A DNA stretch of 64,000 nt from SHWC01 sp050173345 (lineage in GTDB: Bacteria > Pseudomonadota > Alphaproteobacteria > UBA828), in assembly GCA_050173345.1 (NCBI GenBank), contig JBFXKW010000001.1:124001-188000 (forward strand), written 5' to 3'. Each line of letters opens with the position of its first letter. Within the stretch, counting starts at the first letter, position 1. This document shows, in pieces, positions 15,643 through 24,214 of the stretch. A program made the position numbers and the translations under genes. The notes below the pieces were generated by a model, which saw only the letters and a list, made by a program, of their open reading frames with translations, was not told the DNA's origin and searched no databases.

Positions 15643-16617
15643 ATGGCGGGGCGAACCATCTGGCTCAGAGTCGTTCTGCTCGCGGTCCTCGCGGTCGGCG
15701 CGAACCTGTGGCTGGAGCGCCATATCGGCCACGGCATCGAGAACCCGGTCGGCCTGCTCGGCCTCGCCGGCAGCATGACCGTGCTTTCCGCGGTGCTGGA
15801 CTGGTCGCTCAAGGACGCCGAGAAGGAGGAGGTGCGCGCCTTCACGCGGGGCAAGGTTCGCGAGATCGTCCGCCGCGTGCTCTCGACGCCGGTGCTGGTC
15901 CTGCTGTTCTTCCTCGGCGGCATCCTGGCCGCGACATACAGCAGCGTGACCATCCTTCCCGCGCGAGGCGCGGCGTCCGGCAAGGTGACGGTGACGCCGA
16001 TCGATGAGCCGGACGCCGCAGAGAGCAAGGCCGTGGGGAGCGCGCCAACGCGAATCTTCATGGAGACCAACCCGCTGGGCCGCGACCTCAGGCTCGCCGT
16101 CGACGGCTACATCCCGAAGCGGGTCACGCTGTTTCCGCTCGTCGGCCTTTCGATCGATGTCGACAACGACCTCGAGCCGCTGCCGACCCTGCTGTTCCGC
16201 CCGACGGTCGACGCGATCGTGTCGTTGAAATCCGGCGGTCGTTTTGTGATCTTTCGGACCGATGACGATGCTTGCGAGCGGCTCGGCGCGTCGTCGGCCG
16301 GGGACCACAGCGCGAGGGCGTTCGTCGTCGGCAGCAAGCGCGCGATTCCGTCAAACCTCGCCGCTCTCTGGAATCTGGAACTGGTCGGCGGCGGCCACGA
16401 TGCGGGAACCACGGCGGAGATGCTGCGCGCCTGGCTCAAGCCCGAAGCCGTTGAGGTCAATGCGATGCTGGAACCTGGCGATCGGGTCTATGCAGTCGTC
16501 CTGACGCGCGCCGGCAAGCCCAAGGTGGATGCCGCCCTTACGGTCGGCCGCGAGCCGTTCCAGGACATCGCCATGACGTCGGCCGGCGCTGACCTTCCCA
16601 TGGGGTGCGCGCCATGA
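15643..16617 (+). CDS. Membrane-anchored protein of unknown function
   Basis: A 324-residue protein not recognised from any family. Three hydrophobic segments occur at about 8-24, 36-52 and 84-104. The remaining 220 residues, after a short disordered linker, would form one soluble domain, probably periplasmic. It contains beta-rich stretches such as LRLAVDGYIPKRVTLFPL, where a conserved-looking link to proteins acting on envelope ligands could lie. The first gene of a tightly coupled set: its TGA overlaps the ATG of the next gene (ATGA). A consensus -10 box lies just upstream. Confidence 0.7.
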   Translation: MAGRTIWLRVVLLAVLAVGANLWLERHIGHGIENPVGLLGLAGSMTVLSAVLDWSLKDAEKEEVRAFTRGKVREIVRRVLSTPVLVLLFFLGGILAATYSSVTILPARGAASGKVTVTPIDEPDAAESKAVGSAPTRIFMETNPLGRDLRLAVDGYIPKRVTLFPLVGLSIDVDNDLEPLPTLLFRPTVDAIVSLKSGGRFVIFRTDDDACERLGASSAGDHSARAFVVGSKRAIPSNLAALWNLELVGGGHDAGTTAEMLRAWLKPEAVEVNAMLEPGDRVYAVVLTRAGKPKVDAALTVGREPFQDIAMTSAGADLPMGCAP

Positions 16618-17492
16618 AGGCAGCCGCGCTCATCCTCGCCTTCATCGTCGCGCTGGAGTTGCTCGTGCCGGGCCGTGCGCATGCCGACGAGAAGAGCGTC
16701 GTTCAGCTCGTCTTTGCGCTCGACGATTCGCACTATACCGACGAATTCAGCGACGACGAGCTAGGCATGCTTCGCGCCGACGCCGCGAGCGCCATCGCGG
16801 ATGCGCTGAGCCGGCGCTTCCAATTCCTGCAATTTCGCACCGACGCCCAGGCCGAGGCCGAGTACGTGCTCACCGTCAGCCTGGCGCGCGCCGAGGGCGA
16901 CGGCACCGAGGTTGCCGAGTTCGGTTTCCATTTCGGCCTGAGCGGCCCCGAGGTGCCCGACGATGCCGGGAGCTACCTGATCTTCCGCGACAAGGAGCAC
17001 TATCGCGACGCGATCGGCAGCCGCGCGGCCCTGGTCGAGGAGATTCGCGCGCGGGTCGAGCAGATCAGCCGCGACGGGCTGATCAACGACCTGCTCCGCT
17101 ATGTCTCGATCGCCGAGACCGGCGAGTTCCGCGGCGGCGAGCCGCCGATCTGGCTCATCGACCGCGACCGCAACACGCTCTGCATCACGCGCAAGGCCCA
17201 TCTGGAGGTCCAGGCCGTCCTGCCGGTCGCGGACCTCGGCCCGGTGCGGGAGAGCATCCCCGCGCGCGTGATGGAGGTGGTGTTGCCGGATACGGGCAGC
17301 ACCGCGTCGCCGTCGCGGCCCCGCGCGCCGATCATCGCAACGCCCGCCGAAGCCGACGAGCGGCTGAGCAATGTCGATGCGGCCGAGGTGAAAGTCGAGC
17401 GCGTCTTCGTGGTCGCCTATGAGCCGATCTGCCCGGCGCAGCCGGTGCCGGCCAGCCAGGTCGATTTCTCCGACGCGGGAGGCGGCCCATGA
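16614..17492 (+). CDS. Secreted protein of unknown function
   Basis: A 292-residue protein with a clear signal peptide (about 1-23, LILAFIVALELLVPGRAHA). The mature part starts with SVVQLVFALDDSHYTDEF and has mixed alpha/beta character and a proline-rich linker (TASPSRPRAP). No family was recognised. The ATG overlaps the previous stop (ATGA), and its own stop overlaps the next ATG in the same way, so the three proteins are probably made in fixed proportion. An in-frame GTG nine bases upstream is possible, but the ATGA coupling favours 16614. Confidence 0.72.
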   Translation: MKAAALILAFIVALELLVPGRAHADEKSVVQLVFALDDSHYTDEFSDDELGMLRADAASAIADALSRRFQFLQFRTDAQAEAEYVLTVSLARAEGDGTEVAEFGFHFGLSGPEVPDDAGSYLIFRDKEHYRDAIGSRAALVEEIRARVEQISRDGLINDLLRYVSIAETGEFRGGEPPIWLIDRDRNTLCITRKAHLEVQAVLPVADLGPVRESIPARVMEVVLPDTGSTASPSRPRAPIIATPAEADERLSNVDAAEVKVERVFVVAYEPICPAQPVPASQVDFSDAGGGP

Positions 17493-19507
17493 GACGGCCG
17501 CGCCGCATCGCCGGCCTTGCCGCGCTCGCGGGCCTGCTCATGGCCGCGGCTGCATTGCCCGCCGGGGCGGCGAGCTATGACATGGCGCAAACCGCATCGG
17601 TTGCCGCGCAGCAGGAGATGGCGGAGGGCCGCTGGCCGGAGGCCAGCCGGCGCCTGCTCGCCGCGCTCGACGAATGTCCGGAGGGCGGCGAGGGGCGCGG
17701 CTGCCGCCTGCTGATCGACTTCAACCTCGGCTATCTCTACGAGCGCTGGTCGCGCGTCGCACCCGAGCAGCAGGACGCGCTGCTCAAGCGCAGCGTAATG
17801 ATGTATGGCCGCGTGCTCGAAGAGGCGCCGACGCACGCCGAGACCATCACTAACCTTTCCCTCGTGCTCAAGGAGCTCGGCGATACCCGCGGCCTGGAGG
17901 CGCTCGGGCAGCGCCTGCGCAGCGCGGATCCGACCCAGGCGGCCGTGGTCGCCATGGCGGCGGGCGATGGCCATGCCGCCCGCCGAAGCTGGCAAGCGGC
18001 GTTCGATGCCTATCTCGAAGCCGCCTCCCTGAATCCCGCGGACGAGACGCCGCGTCGAAAGGCGATCGATGTCTATCGCCAGGCCGGCGGCGCGATCGAT
18101 GCCGGGACGCTGATGAAGCGGCTGAGCGATTGGGAGACACCGTACCCGGACGCCGCCGCCGCGGGCTATGGCGCGGTCGTGGTTCAGGAAGGCGCCGCGG
18201 CAGGCAGAGGTGTCGAGCACGCGCTGCTGCGCTGGGTTTCGATCGTCTCGTCGCAGCGCATCGTCTCGTCGGCCCTGGTGGCGCAGCAGTTTGCCGGGGT
18301 GAGGCATGAAGGGATCGAGCAGCTCCAACGCTTTCTCGCCGCGCTCGAAGTGCTCTCGCCCGGTCGTGGGCCCAAGCCGATAGATGGCCTGACCAGTTAT
18401 TCCGGCGATGAGTGCCTGGGCCGGCCCGCATGGTGGCTGCAATCGCCGCAGCGCCGCGATGCTCTGGCACGGGCGGCGCTGGCGGTCGGCCAGGCCGCGG
18501 TGGTGGCGCGCGAGCCGGCGCGCGCCGAGGCGATCCTCACCGTGGCGTCGCTGTGCGCACCGCCCTCCGAGGAATACGTGTTCGGCGCGATGCATGACGC
18601 CGCGTTCACGCCGCTCGATATCGTCACCGAGCTGGCCTGGCTCGAATTCCGCTTCCCTGATCTGGACCCGGGCGGCCGCAAGCTGGCCGCGGTCATCGAG
18701 CAGTTGTTCGTCGGCAAGGCGATGGCCTACCAGGCCAACGATCTGGAGGCGATCCAGCGCCATCATGTCGTGCTCGGCCAGATCTATGCCGCGAAGGGGG
18801 AATGGGCGGGCTCGGGCTATCGGAACGCGACCTTCCAGCTCTCCAACGCGGTGCGCGTGGCGGAGCGGCGCCAGCAGGAGAGCGGCTACTACGAGCCGAT
18901 GCCCGGCATCCGCGCCCTGCTCGGCGAAACTTACGAGAAGACGGATCGGAAGGCCGAGGCGCAGGCCGCCTATGTCGACGCGGCGCAGGCCTATCTGGAC
19001 AGCGACGACCTGGAACGGACGAACGCGCTGCTGACTCGTGCCAGGACGGTCGCGCCGGTGAGCGAGGCATCGCCGGTCGCGGTGAAGCTTCAAGCCACCG
19101 AGCAGGTTCTCGAAACCCGCCGTGCGGTCGAGCAGCGCGGCCAGGGTGCCGATAGGGGTGCAAGCTGGCTGCAGCAGGAAGCCGTGCCGGGACTGTCGGC
19201 CGATTTCCTGTCGCGACAGAAGTTCAAGGTGAACGCCGACCTCGCCGGGCAGGCGCGGCAGGCCGGTGATGCCGAACGCTACGCCGAGCAGGCGCTCGTC
19301 TCGGCAAGTGCCGCGAACACGCTGGTCGGCACGAGCGATCTCTTGCGTCTCGAGCAGGTCGGCTCGCTCGTCAAGGAGACACCGGCCAAGGCGGCACCCA
19401 AGCTCGACATCATTTACGGCGAGCCTGCCGCGACGAGCGACGAACCGGCGTGGCGCGTCATGCTGCCATCGGCCAAGCAGCCGGCCCAGGTGCGCCTGAA
19501 GGAATAG
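17489..19507 (+). CDS. Secreted TPR-like repeat protein of unknown function
   Basis: A 672-residue protein with a signal peptide (about 1-27, LAGLLMAAAALPAGAA). The mature chain is almost entirely alpha-helical with helix pairs of tetratricopeptide type, for example NLGYLYERW, ITNLSLVLKELGD, QAAFDAYLEAASLNP and RALLGETYEKTDRKAEAQAAY. This argues for a periplasmic scaffold that assembles the other products of the operon. Its ATG overlaps the stop of the previous gene. I could not link it to a described system. Confidence 0.75.
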   Translation: MRRPRRIAGLAALAGLLMAAAALPAGAASYDMAQTASVAAQQEMAEGRWPEASRRLLAALDECPEGGEGRGCRLLIDFNLGYLYERWSRVAPEQQDALLKRSVMMYGRVLEEAPTHAETITNLSLVLKELGDTRGLEALGQRLRSADPTQAAVVAMAAGDGHAARRSWQAAFDAYLEAASLNPADETPRRKAIDVYRQAGGAIDAGTLMKRLSDWETPYPDAAAAGYGAVVVQEGAAAGRGVEHALLRWVSIVSSQRIVSSALVAQQFAGVRHEGIEQLQRFLAALEVLSPGRGPKPIDGLTSYSGDECLGRPAWWLQSPQRRDALARAALAVGQAAVVAREPARAEAILTVASLCAPPSEEYVFGAMHDAAFTPLDIVTELAWLEFRFPDLDPGGRKLAAVIEQLFVGKAMAYQANDLEAIQRHHVVLGQIYAAKGEWAGSGYRNATFQLSNAVRVAERRQQESGYYEPMPGIRALLGETYEKTDRKAEAQAAYVDAAQAYLDSDDLERTNALLTRARTVAPVSEASPVAVKLQATEQVLETRRAVEQRGQGADRGASWLQQEAVPGLSADFLSRQKFKVNADLAGQARQAGDAERYAEQALVSASAANTLVGTSDLLRLEQVGSLVKETPAKAAPKLDIIYGEPAATSDEPAWRVMLPSAKQPAQVRLKE

Positions 19508-19706
19508 AGCTCCGTTCTTTGCAAGCGAGTGATCGCGACGGGCGAGACGCGCGGCGCCGTTCAACGTCGTGCGGGTGTCGATCGACGTGAGGCTCGCCAT
19601 TGGCGCCGATGGCCGGATGCCAGGTGCCGCCATGCGCGACCCGACGCACCGCGACACGGGGTTGAAACCGGCCGCGACGCGGCCAGGCAAAGGAGCGGAC
19701 ACCACG

Positions 19707-20126
19707 ATGATAGGAGGCAAGGCACTTCTCGCACGTCTGGGCGTCGCGGCGTTCGCCGCCTCGCTCATCTTCGCGTTCTCGCCGTCGGTAGACGCCGGCT
19801 GGAACGACGGCCGGCGCCACAAGGAGACGCGGCAGTCGCACCAGGTCACGCACCACAAGATGGTGCCGAAGCACGTTCAGGTGCATCGCCACAAGGTTCA
19901 CCAGCGCGTCGTTCACAAGCGCCATCACATCGAGCGCAAGGCGCATTGGCAGCGTGCCGCGATCAAGCAGCACTGGCACCGCCCTCACATCGCGGTCAAG
20001 CAGGGGAAGCATCAGCATCATGCCGGGTCGCCGTCGAAGAACGTCCGGCAGGCTGCGGTCCATCGCGATGGGCACCGCGATGGCCGCGGCGACCGTGACG
20101 ACGGGCGGCGGCGTCATGCCAGGTGA
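19707..20126 (+). CDS. Small secreted His/Lys-rich protein
   Basis: A 139-residue protein with a signal peptide (about 1-31, LGVAAFAASLIFAFSPSVDA) and a mature part rich in His, Lys, Arg and Gln (HKMVPKHVQVHRHKVHQRVV, then VHKRHHIERKAHW). Such composition suggests binding of metal ions or of acidic polymers at the cell surface. The ATG at 19707 was chosen because it begins the signal peptide and AGGAG lies 12 bases upstream. It is 199 bases after the repeat-protein gene, so it may be a separate transcript. Confidence 0.65.
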   Translation: MIGGKALLARLGVAAFAASLIFAFSPSVDAGWNDGRRHKETRQSHQVTHHKMVPKHVQVHRHKVHQRVVHKRHHIERKAHWQRAAIKQHWHRPHIAVKQGKHQHHAGSPSKNVRQAAVHRDGHRDGRGDRDDGRRRHAR

Positions 20127-20178
20127 GGGCGGCCAGGCTCGCTGATCGCCCAACGGGCCTCCGGTTTCGGAAAACAGA

Positions 20179-20205
20179 GAGGGGTGACCGCGACGGTCAC
20201 CCCTC
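20179..20205 (-). terminator. Hairpin terminator between convergent genes
   Basis: GAGGGGTGACCG and CGGTCACCCCTC pair perfectly over 12 bases around a CGA loop. On the minus strand TCTGTTTTCC follows, so it best serves the leftward gene at 20267. It can also stop rightward transcription. Confidence 0.75.
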
Positions 20206-20266
20206 GCTATAGGATACGCGCTGTTGTCGATGAAAGTAGGCGCGCGAGGCTACCTGGACGCGCGTC

Positions 20267-21136
20267 TCACATGCCCATCTGCTGCTGCGCATAACCCGCC
20301 GGGGGCTCGAAATCGGCCGGCTCGAAATCGCGCTCGGTCGCGCTCTTCAGCACCGACTCGCTCTCCAACTGGCCGTTCGAGAATTCCCGCACCAGGACCG
20401 GAAAGCCGTCGGCCTTCTCGAAGATCTCGATCGGGTTCTCTTCCTGCATTCCGGGCAGGTCGCCGAACGCCTCGCCCCAGAATTCGGCCATGGCACGGAA
20501 CGCGTCGCGCGCCTCGTCGCCGCCATCCACATTGTCCCAATCGGTGATCCAGAGCTCGCGGATCACTTCGCCGCCCTGCACGGCTTCGTATTTTGTGGTG
20601 GGATAGCCCGCCTGCTCCTCGCGCTCGTCGGTTTCGCGGTACTCGACCTTTTGTACGCCCTCCGGCGCTCCCGAGCCGCTCGGCATCTGGGCCTGCATCT
20701 GCTCCCGCATCATCTGCTCGACGGCGGCGCGCTGCTCCTCGGGGACGTTCTTCAGGGCCTCCTGGATCATGGCCTCCATGCCGCCTGAGCCGCCCCCGCC
20801 TTCGCCGCCGCCACCCATCATGCGGCGCATGGCGGCGATCGCCTCCTGGTCCATGACCATGTAGGAGCGTTCGTCATTGTCGATGACGAGCATCTCGCGC
20901 CGGTCGCCCCGATAGATGATCTGATCGGGGTCGCTGCTGCCCGCTCCTTGCGCGGAGTCCATCTTGATGTTCTTGCCCTCGGCCGCGAAGACATGTCGCT
21001 CGGTCTCGGTCGAGCCGCCATAGTGGTTCGTGGTCTCGAGCTCGAAGAGCGCGCCGGCATGCGCCAGCGCAGCCGGCACGGCCAGGACCGCCGTAAATGC
21101 CAAGACGGAACGCGCCGCAAGTCTATGAATCGCCAT
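20267..21136 (-). CDS. Secreted protein, DUF4412-like
   Basis: A 289-residue exported protein: signal peptide at about 1-27 (LAFTAVLAVPAALAHA), then a beta-rich domain that begins ALFELETTNHYGGS and includes IIYRGDRREMLVIDNDERSY. That domain resembles DUF4412 proteins, which look like lipid- or ligand-binding envelope proteins. A Gly-rich loop (GGGGEGGGGSGG) and a Met/Gln-rich helical insert (EQMMREQMQAQM) split the domain. It is convergent with the His-rich gene. The function is unknown. Confidence 0.72.
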   Translation of the reverse strand: MAIHRLAARSVLAFTAVLAVPAALAHAGALFELETTNHYGGSTETERHVFAAEGKNIKMDSAQGAGSSDPDQIIYRGDRREMLVIDNDERSYMVMDQEAIAAMRRMMGGGGEGGGGSGGMEAMIQEALKNVPEEQRAAVEQMMREQMQAQMPSGSGAPEGVQKVEYRETDEREEQAGYPTTKYEAVQGGEVIRELWITDWDNVDGGDEARDAFRAMAEFWGEAFGDLPGMQEENPIEIFEKADGFPVLVREFSNGQLESESVLKSATERDFEPADFEPPAGYAQQQMGM

Positions 21137-21228
21137 GGACGACCTCCTGTCGGACGAAGCCGCGCCGCGATCACGGCGATGCGACGCCGGAAGGTTTGTA
21201 GCATCCGGTGCACGGGGGCCGGAAGCTG

Positions 21229-21552
21229 CTAAAGCCGTGCCGCCACGATGGCGTAGACATAGAACCCGATGACGATCAGGAAGAGCGCGCCCGAGATCGC
21301 CGGGGGAACGTAGCCGGCCAGGCGGGTGGCGAGGCCCACCCGCTTGCGAAACCGACGGATCAGGATGAAGCAGGCGAAGGCGACGAGCGCGGCGCCGAAC
21401 TGCCAGATCAGGAAGGCGTAGACCTTGTTGAGGCCGCGCAGGAAGCCGTCATTGGCTGGCTCGGTGAGCTGAAAGGCCGCGAAGGACGCGCCGAACAGGC
21501 CGATCCAGAGCGCGAAGGCGAGCCAGACGAGAACGGAGCGGGGCAAGCTCAA
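21229..21552 (-). CDS. Small three-helix membrane protein, TTG start
   Basis: A 107-residue protein with three hydrophobic helices (about 7-27, 42-65 and 84-104) and a basic patch (RRFRKR) between the second and third. The only plausible start near the hydrophobic N terminus is TTG at 21552, which overlaps the stop codon of the upstream gene as TTGA. That is translational coupling, and a second TTG six bases on is possible. No family recognised. Confidence 0.65.
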   Translation of the reverse strand: MSLPRSVLVWLAFALWIGLFGASFAAFQLTEPANDGFLRGLNKVYAFLIWQFGAALVAFACFILIRRFRKRVGLATRLAGYVPPAISGALFLIVIGFYVYAIVAARL

Positions 21553-22550
21553 TCGCCCTGCCAATAAGCCGCGTAGCGCCCGCCATCCCAATAGAGCAGC
21601 ACGCTCGATTTCTCTTCCATGCCGAGCAGGATGGCATCGCCGGTCAGCGCCGGCGGTGCGCCCTCCGCGACTCCCTGGTGGACCTCGCCCTTGGGGTAGA
21701 GCCCCCACCAGTCCATGCGGTCGAAATAGGCGGGCATCAGGTGCCCCATCTCGCCCTCCAGGCCGATGACGTCCAGATAGGTGCCTGCGCGGCAGAGCGC
21801 GAGCGCGCGCTTGCCGTCGGCGCGGCGGGTGACGGGCGCCGCGAGGTCGAGCGTGCCGTCCCCATCGAAATCGCCGCCGAGCTCGACCGGCGTCAGATAG
21901 GCCGTAAGCGCGTAGTCCGGCGGGAGCCCGCAGGCGCCGAAGCGCTCGACCAGCTCGGGCGAGATCAGCGCCTGGGCCAGCGCCTCGGTGACCGCCTTGG
22001 GCCAGCTCAGGCACGCTTCGAAGGCGAGGTAGACCATGCGCGCCTGCTGGCCCGGCGCGAGGTCGGCCAGGCCATAGTCGAGCACCTTCAGCCAGCCGCG
22101 GCCCTCTGCCTGGCTGACCACATCCTGATCCAGCGTGTCGGCGGAAGGCTTGAAGCCGCCGGTGCCTTCGAGTGCGGGCGAGAAGACGAAGAGGCGCAGC
22201 GCCTGGGGCGCGTTGACGCTGCCGTCGTTCGGCCCGGTGTTGTCCTGGTTGCGGAAGTGCCAGCCATAGAGCTGGCGCGGGTTGGGCGCGAGCCGGAACG
22301 GCGGGGTAACCTGCGAGAGGTCAATGCCGTCGCGCGCGATCAGGCCGAGGTCCCAGCCATGCTCGGCCGGCACCAGTTGCAATGTCCAGAACGGGTTGAC
22401 CGGCCATTGATAGGCGTTCTTGCCGGCTGCTTCGCCATAGAAATGCACGGTTTGCCGGCCGTCATTCGGAATGCAGTCGAGCGCATGCGCAGCGCCGGCC
22501 GATAGGCCAAGGAAGCATGTCAGCAAAGCCGCCCACAGGATTGATCTCAT
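21549..22550 (-). CDS. Secreted protein with one calcium-type repeat
   Basis: A 333-residue exported protein: signal peptide at about 1-24 (WAALLTCFLGLSAGAAHA). One FG-GAP/VCBS-like segment, LGGDFDGDGTLDLAAPV near residue 228, has the Asp spacing of a calcium-binding loop. The mature part is rich in Trp and Tyr (YQWPVNPFWTLQLV). No full-length family match is recalled. It follows the GMC gene by 15 bases but lacks a clear ribosome site, and it is coupled to the small membrane protein downstream. Confidence 0.7.
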   Translation of the reverse strand: MRSILWAALLTCFLGLSAGAAHALDCIPNDGRQTVHFYGEAAGKNAYQWPVNPFWTLQLVPAEHGWDLGLIARDGIDLSQVTPPFRLAPNPRQLYGWHFRNQDNTGPNDGSVNAPQALRLFVFSPALEGTGGFKPSADTLDQDVVSQAEGRGWLKVLDYGLADLAPGQQARMVYLAFEACLSWPKAVTEALAQALISPELVERFGACGLPPDYALTAYLTPVELGGDFDGDGTLDLAAPVTRRADGKRALALCRAGTYLDVIGLEGEMGHLMPAYFDRMDWWGLYPKGEVHQGVAEGAPPALTGDAILLGMEEKSSVLLYWDGGRYAAYWQGD

Positions 22551-22565
22551 GTAGATTTATAGTGG

Positions 22566-24191
22566 CTAGCTTTGCCGTTGGAGCGAGCCGGCATCCGCGC
22601 GGATCATGTCGGCCGCCTTCTCGGCGATCATGATCACCGGCGCGTTGGTGTTGCCGCTCGTGATGGTCGGCATGACCGAGGCGTCGACCACGCGCAAGCC
22701 CCCGATGCCGTGGACTCTGAGGCGGTCGTCGACCACCGACATGGGGTCGTGCCCCATCTTGCAGGTGCCGACCGGGTGGAAGATCGTGGTCGCGATGTCG
22801 CCTGCCGCGCGCGCCAGCTCCTCGTCGCTCCGATAGGCGGGGCCGGGCTTGAACTCGTCCGGGGCGTATTTCTGCAAGGCGGGCTGGGCAACGATGCGCC
22901 GGGTCAGCCGGATGGCCTGCGCTGCGACCAGGCGATCCGCCGGCGCCGACAGGTAGTTGGGCCTGATCGCGGGGGCGGCGAACGGGTCGGCGCTCTTCAG
23001 CCGCACATGCCCGCGGCTCTCCGGGCGCAGGTTGCAGACGCTCGCGGTGAAGGCAGGGAAGGGGTGCAGCGGCTCGCCAAAGCGGTCGAGCGTCAGCGGC
23101 TGCACATGATATTGCAGGTTCGGCGTCTCGAGCGCGGGATCGGATTTCGCGAAGGCGCCGAGCTGAGACGGCGCCATCGACATCGGGCCGCTCCGGAACA
23201 GCGCGTATTCGAGCCCGATGCCGAGCTTGCCGAGAAGCGAGTTGGCGCGCTCGTTGAGCGTCGGGACGCCGCGCACCTTGTAGGCGCAGCGCACCTGCAA
23301 ATGATCCTGCAGGTTCTCGCCGACGCCGCGCAGCTCGTGCACGACGCCGATGCCGTGGGCGGCGAGCTCCGCACCGGCGCCGATGCCGGATAGCTGCAAG
23401 AGGTGCGGCGAGTTGATCGCGCCTGCCGCGAGGACCAGCTCGCCGGCGATTTCGGCCTCGGCATCCTCGCCGTTCACGCGTAGCGCGACCCCGCTCACGC
23501 GCTTGCCTTCGAAGCGGATCGACCTGACCTGCGCGTGCGTCACGAGGCGGAGGTTCGGCCGCTTGAGCACGGGCTTGAGAAACGCGGTGGCCGCGCTGAC
23601 CCGCCGCCCACGCCGTTGGTTGACGTGGAAGCGGCCGCAGCCCTCATTGTCGCCGCGGTTGAAATCGTCGCTCTTCGGGATGCCGGCCTGGGCCGCCGCC
23701 TCGCGGAAGGCGTCGAGGATTTCCCAGCTCAGGCGTTGATGCTCGACCCGCCATTCGCCGCCCGTGCCGTGCAGTTCGTCCGCCGGCACGGCGGCCTGGT
23801 CCTCGGACTTCTTGAAGTAGGGCAGCACGTCGTCCCAGCTCCAGCCGACATTGCCGAGCTGGCGCCAATGGTCATAGTCGCGCGCCTGGCCGCGCATGTA
23901 GATCATGCCGTTGATCGACGAGCAGCCGCCGAGCACGCGGCCGCGCGGGTAGTTGAGCGCGCGGCCGTTCAGCCCCGGCTCGGCCTCGGTGGAGAAGCGC
24001 CAGTCGGTGCGCGGGTTCCCCATGCAGTAGAGGTAGCCGATCGGGATGTGAATCCAGAGATAGTCGTCCCTGCCGCCGGCCTCGAGCAGCAGTACGCGCG
24101 TGCGGCCGTCCTCGCTCAGCCGGTTGGCCAGCACGCAGCCGGCGGTGCCGGCGCCCACGATGACGTAGTCGTAACGTCCGAGCGATGTCAT
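22566..24191 (-). CDS. GMC-family FAD-dependent oxidoreductase (choline dehydrogenase-like)
   Basis: A 541-residue cytoplasmic flavoenzyme. The FAD-binding motif GAGTAGCVLANRLSED lies at about residue 13, the GMC signature GGCSSINGMIYMRGQ near 88, and the C-terminal catalytic segment HPVGTCKMGHDPMSVVD with its active-site His near 470, followed by SGNTNAPVIMIAEKAA. Family members oxidise alcohols such as choline, alkanols or polyethylene glycol. The neighbours do not point to choline, because betB and betI are absent. A pirin gene lies 23 bases upstream in the same direction. Confidence 0.93.
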   Translation of the reverse strand: MTSLGRYDYVIVGAGTAGCVLANRLSEDGRTRVLLLEAGGRDDYLWIHIPIGYLYCMGNPRTDWRFSTEAEPGLNGRALNYPRGRVLGGCSSINGMIYMRGQARDYDHWRQLGNVGWSWDDVLPYFKKSEDQAAVPADELHGTGGEWRVEHQRLSWEILDAFREAAAQAGIPKSDDFNRGDNEGCGRFHVNQRRGRRVSAATAFLKPVLKRPNLRLVTHAQVRSIRFEGKRVSGVALRVNGEDAEAEIAGELVLAAGAINSPHLLQLSGIGAGAELAAHGIGVVHELRGVGENLQDHLQVRCAYKVRGVPTLNERANSLLGKLGIGLEYALFRSGPMSMAPSQLGAFAKSDPALETPNLQYHVQPLTLDRFGEPLHPFPAFTASVCNLRPESRGHVRLKSADPFAAPAIRPNYLSAPADRLVAAQAIRLTRRIVAQPALQKYAPDEFKPGPAYRSDEELARAAGDIATTIFHPVGTCKMGHDPMSVVDDRLRVHGIGGLRVVDASVMPTITSGNTNAPVIMIAEKAADMIRADAGSLQRQS

Positions 24192-24214
24192 CGCGGGTCG
24201 CGCATGGCTACGGT

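Noticed and set aside
15499..16308. Extension of the membrane P-loop protein to 661 residues
   Set aside because: The extra sequence is the antisense of the envelope gene at 15643 and shows shadow-type composition.
17417..19858. An 813-residue frame antisense to the TPR-like gene
   Set aside because: Codon-shadow composition and no start signal. The plus-strand gene has a signal peptide and coupled start.
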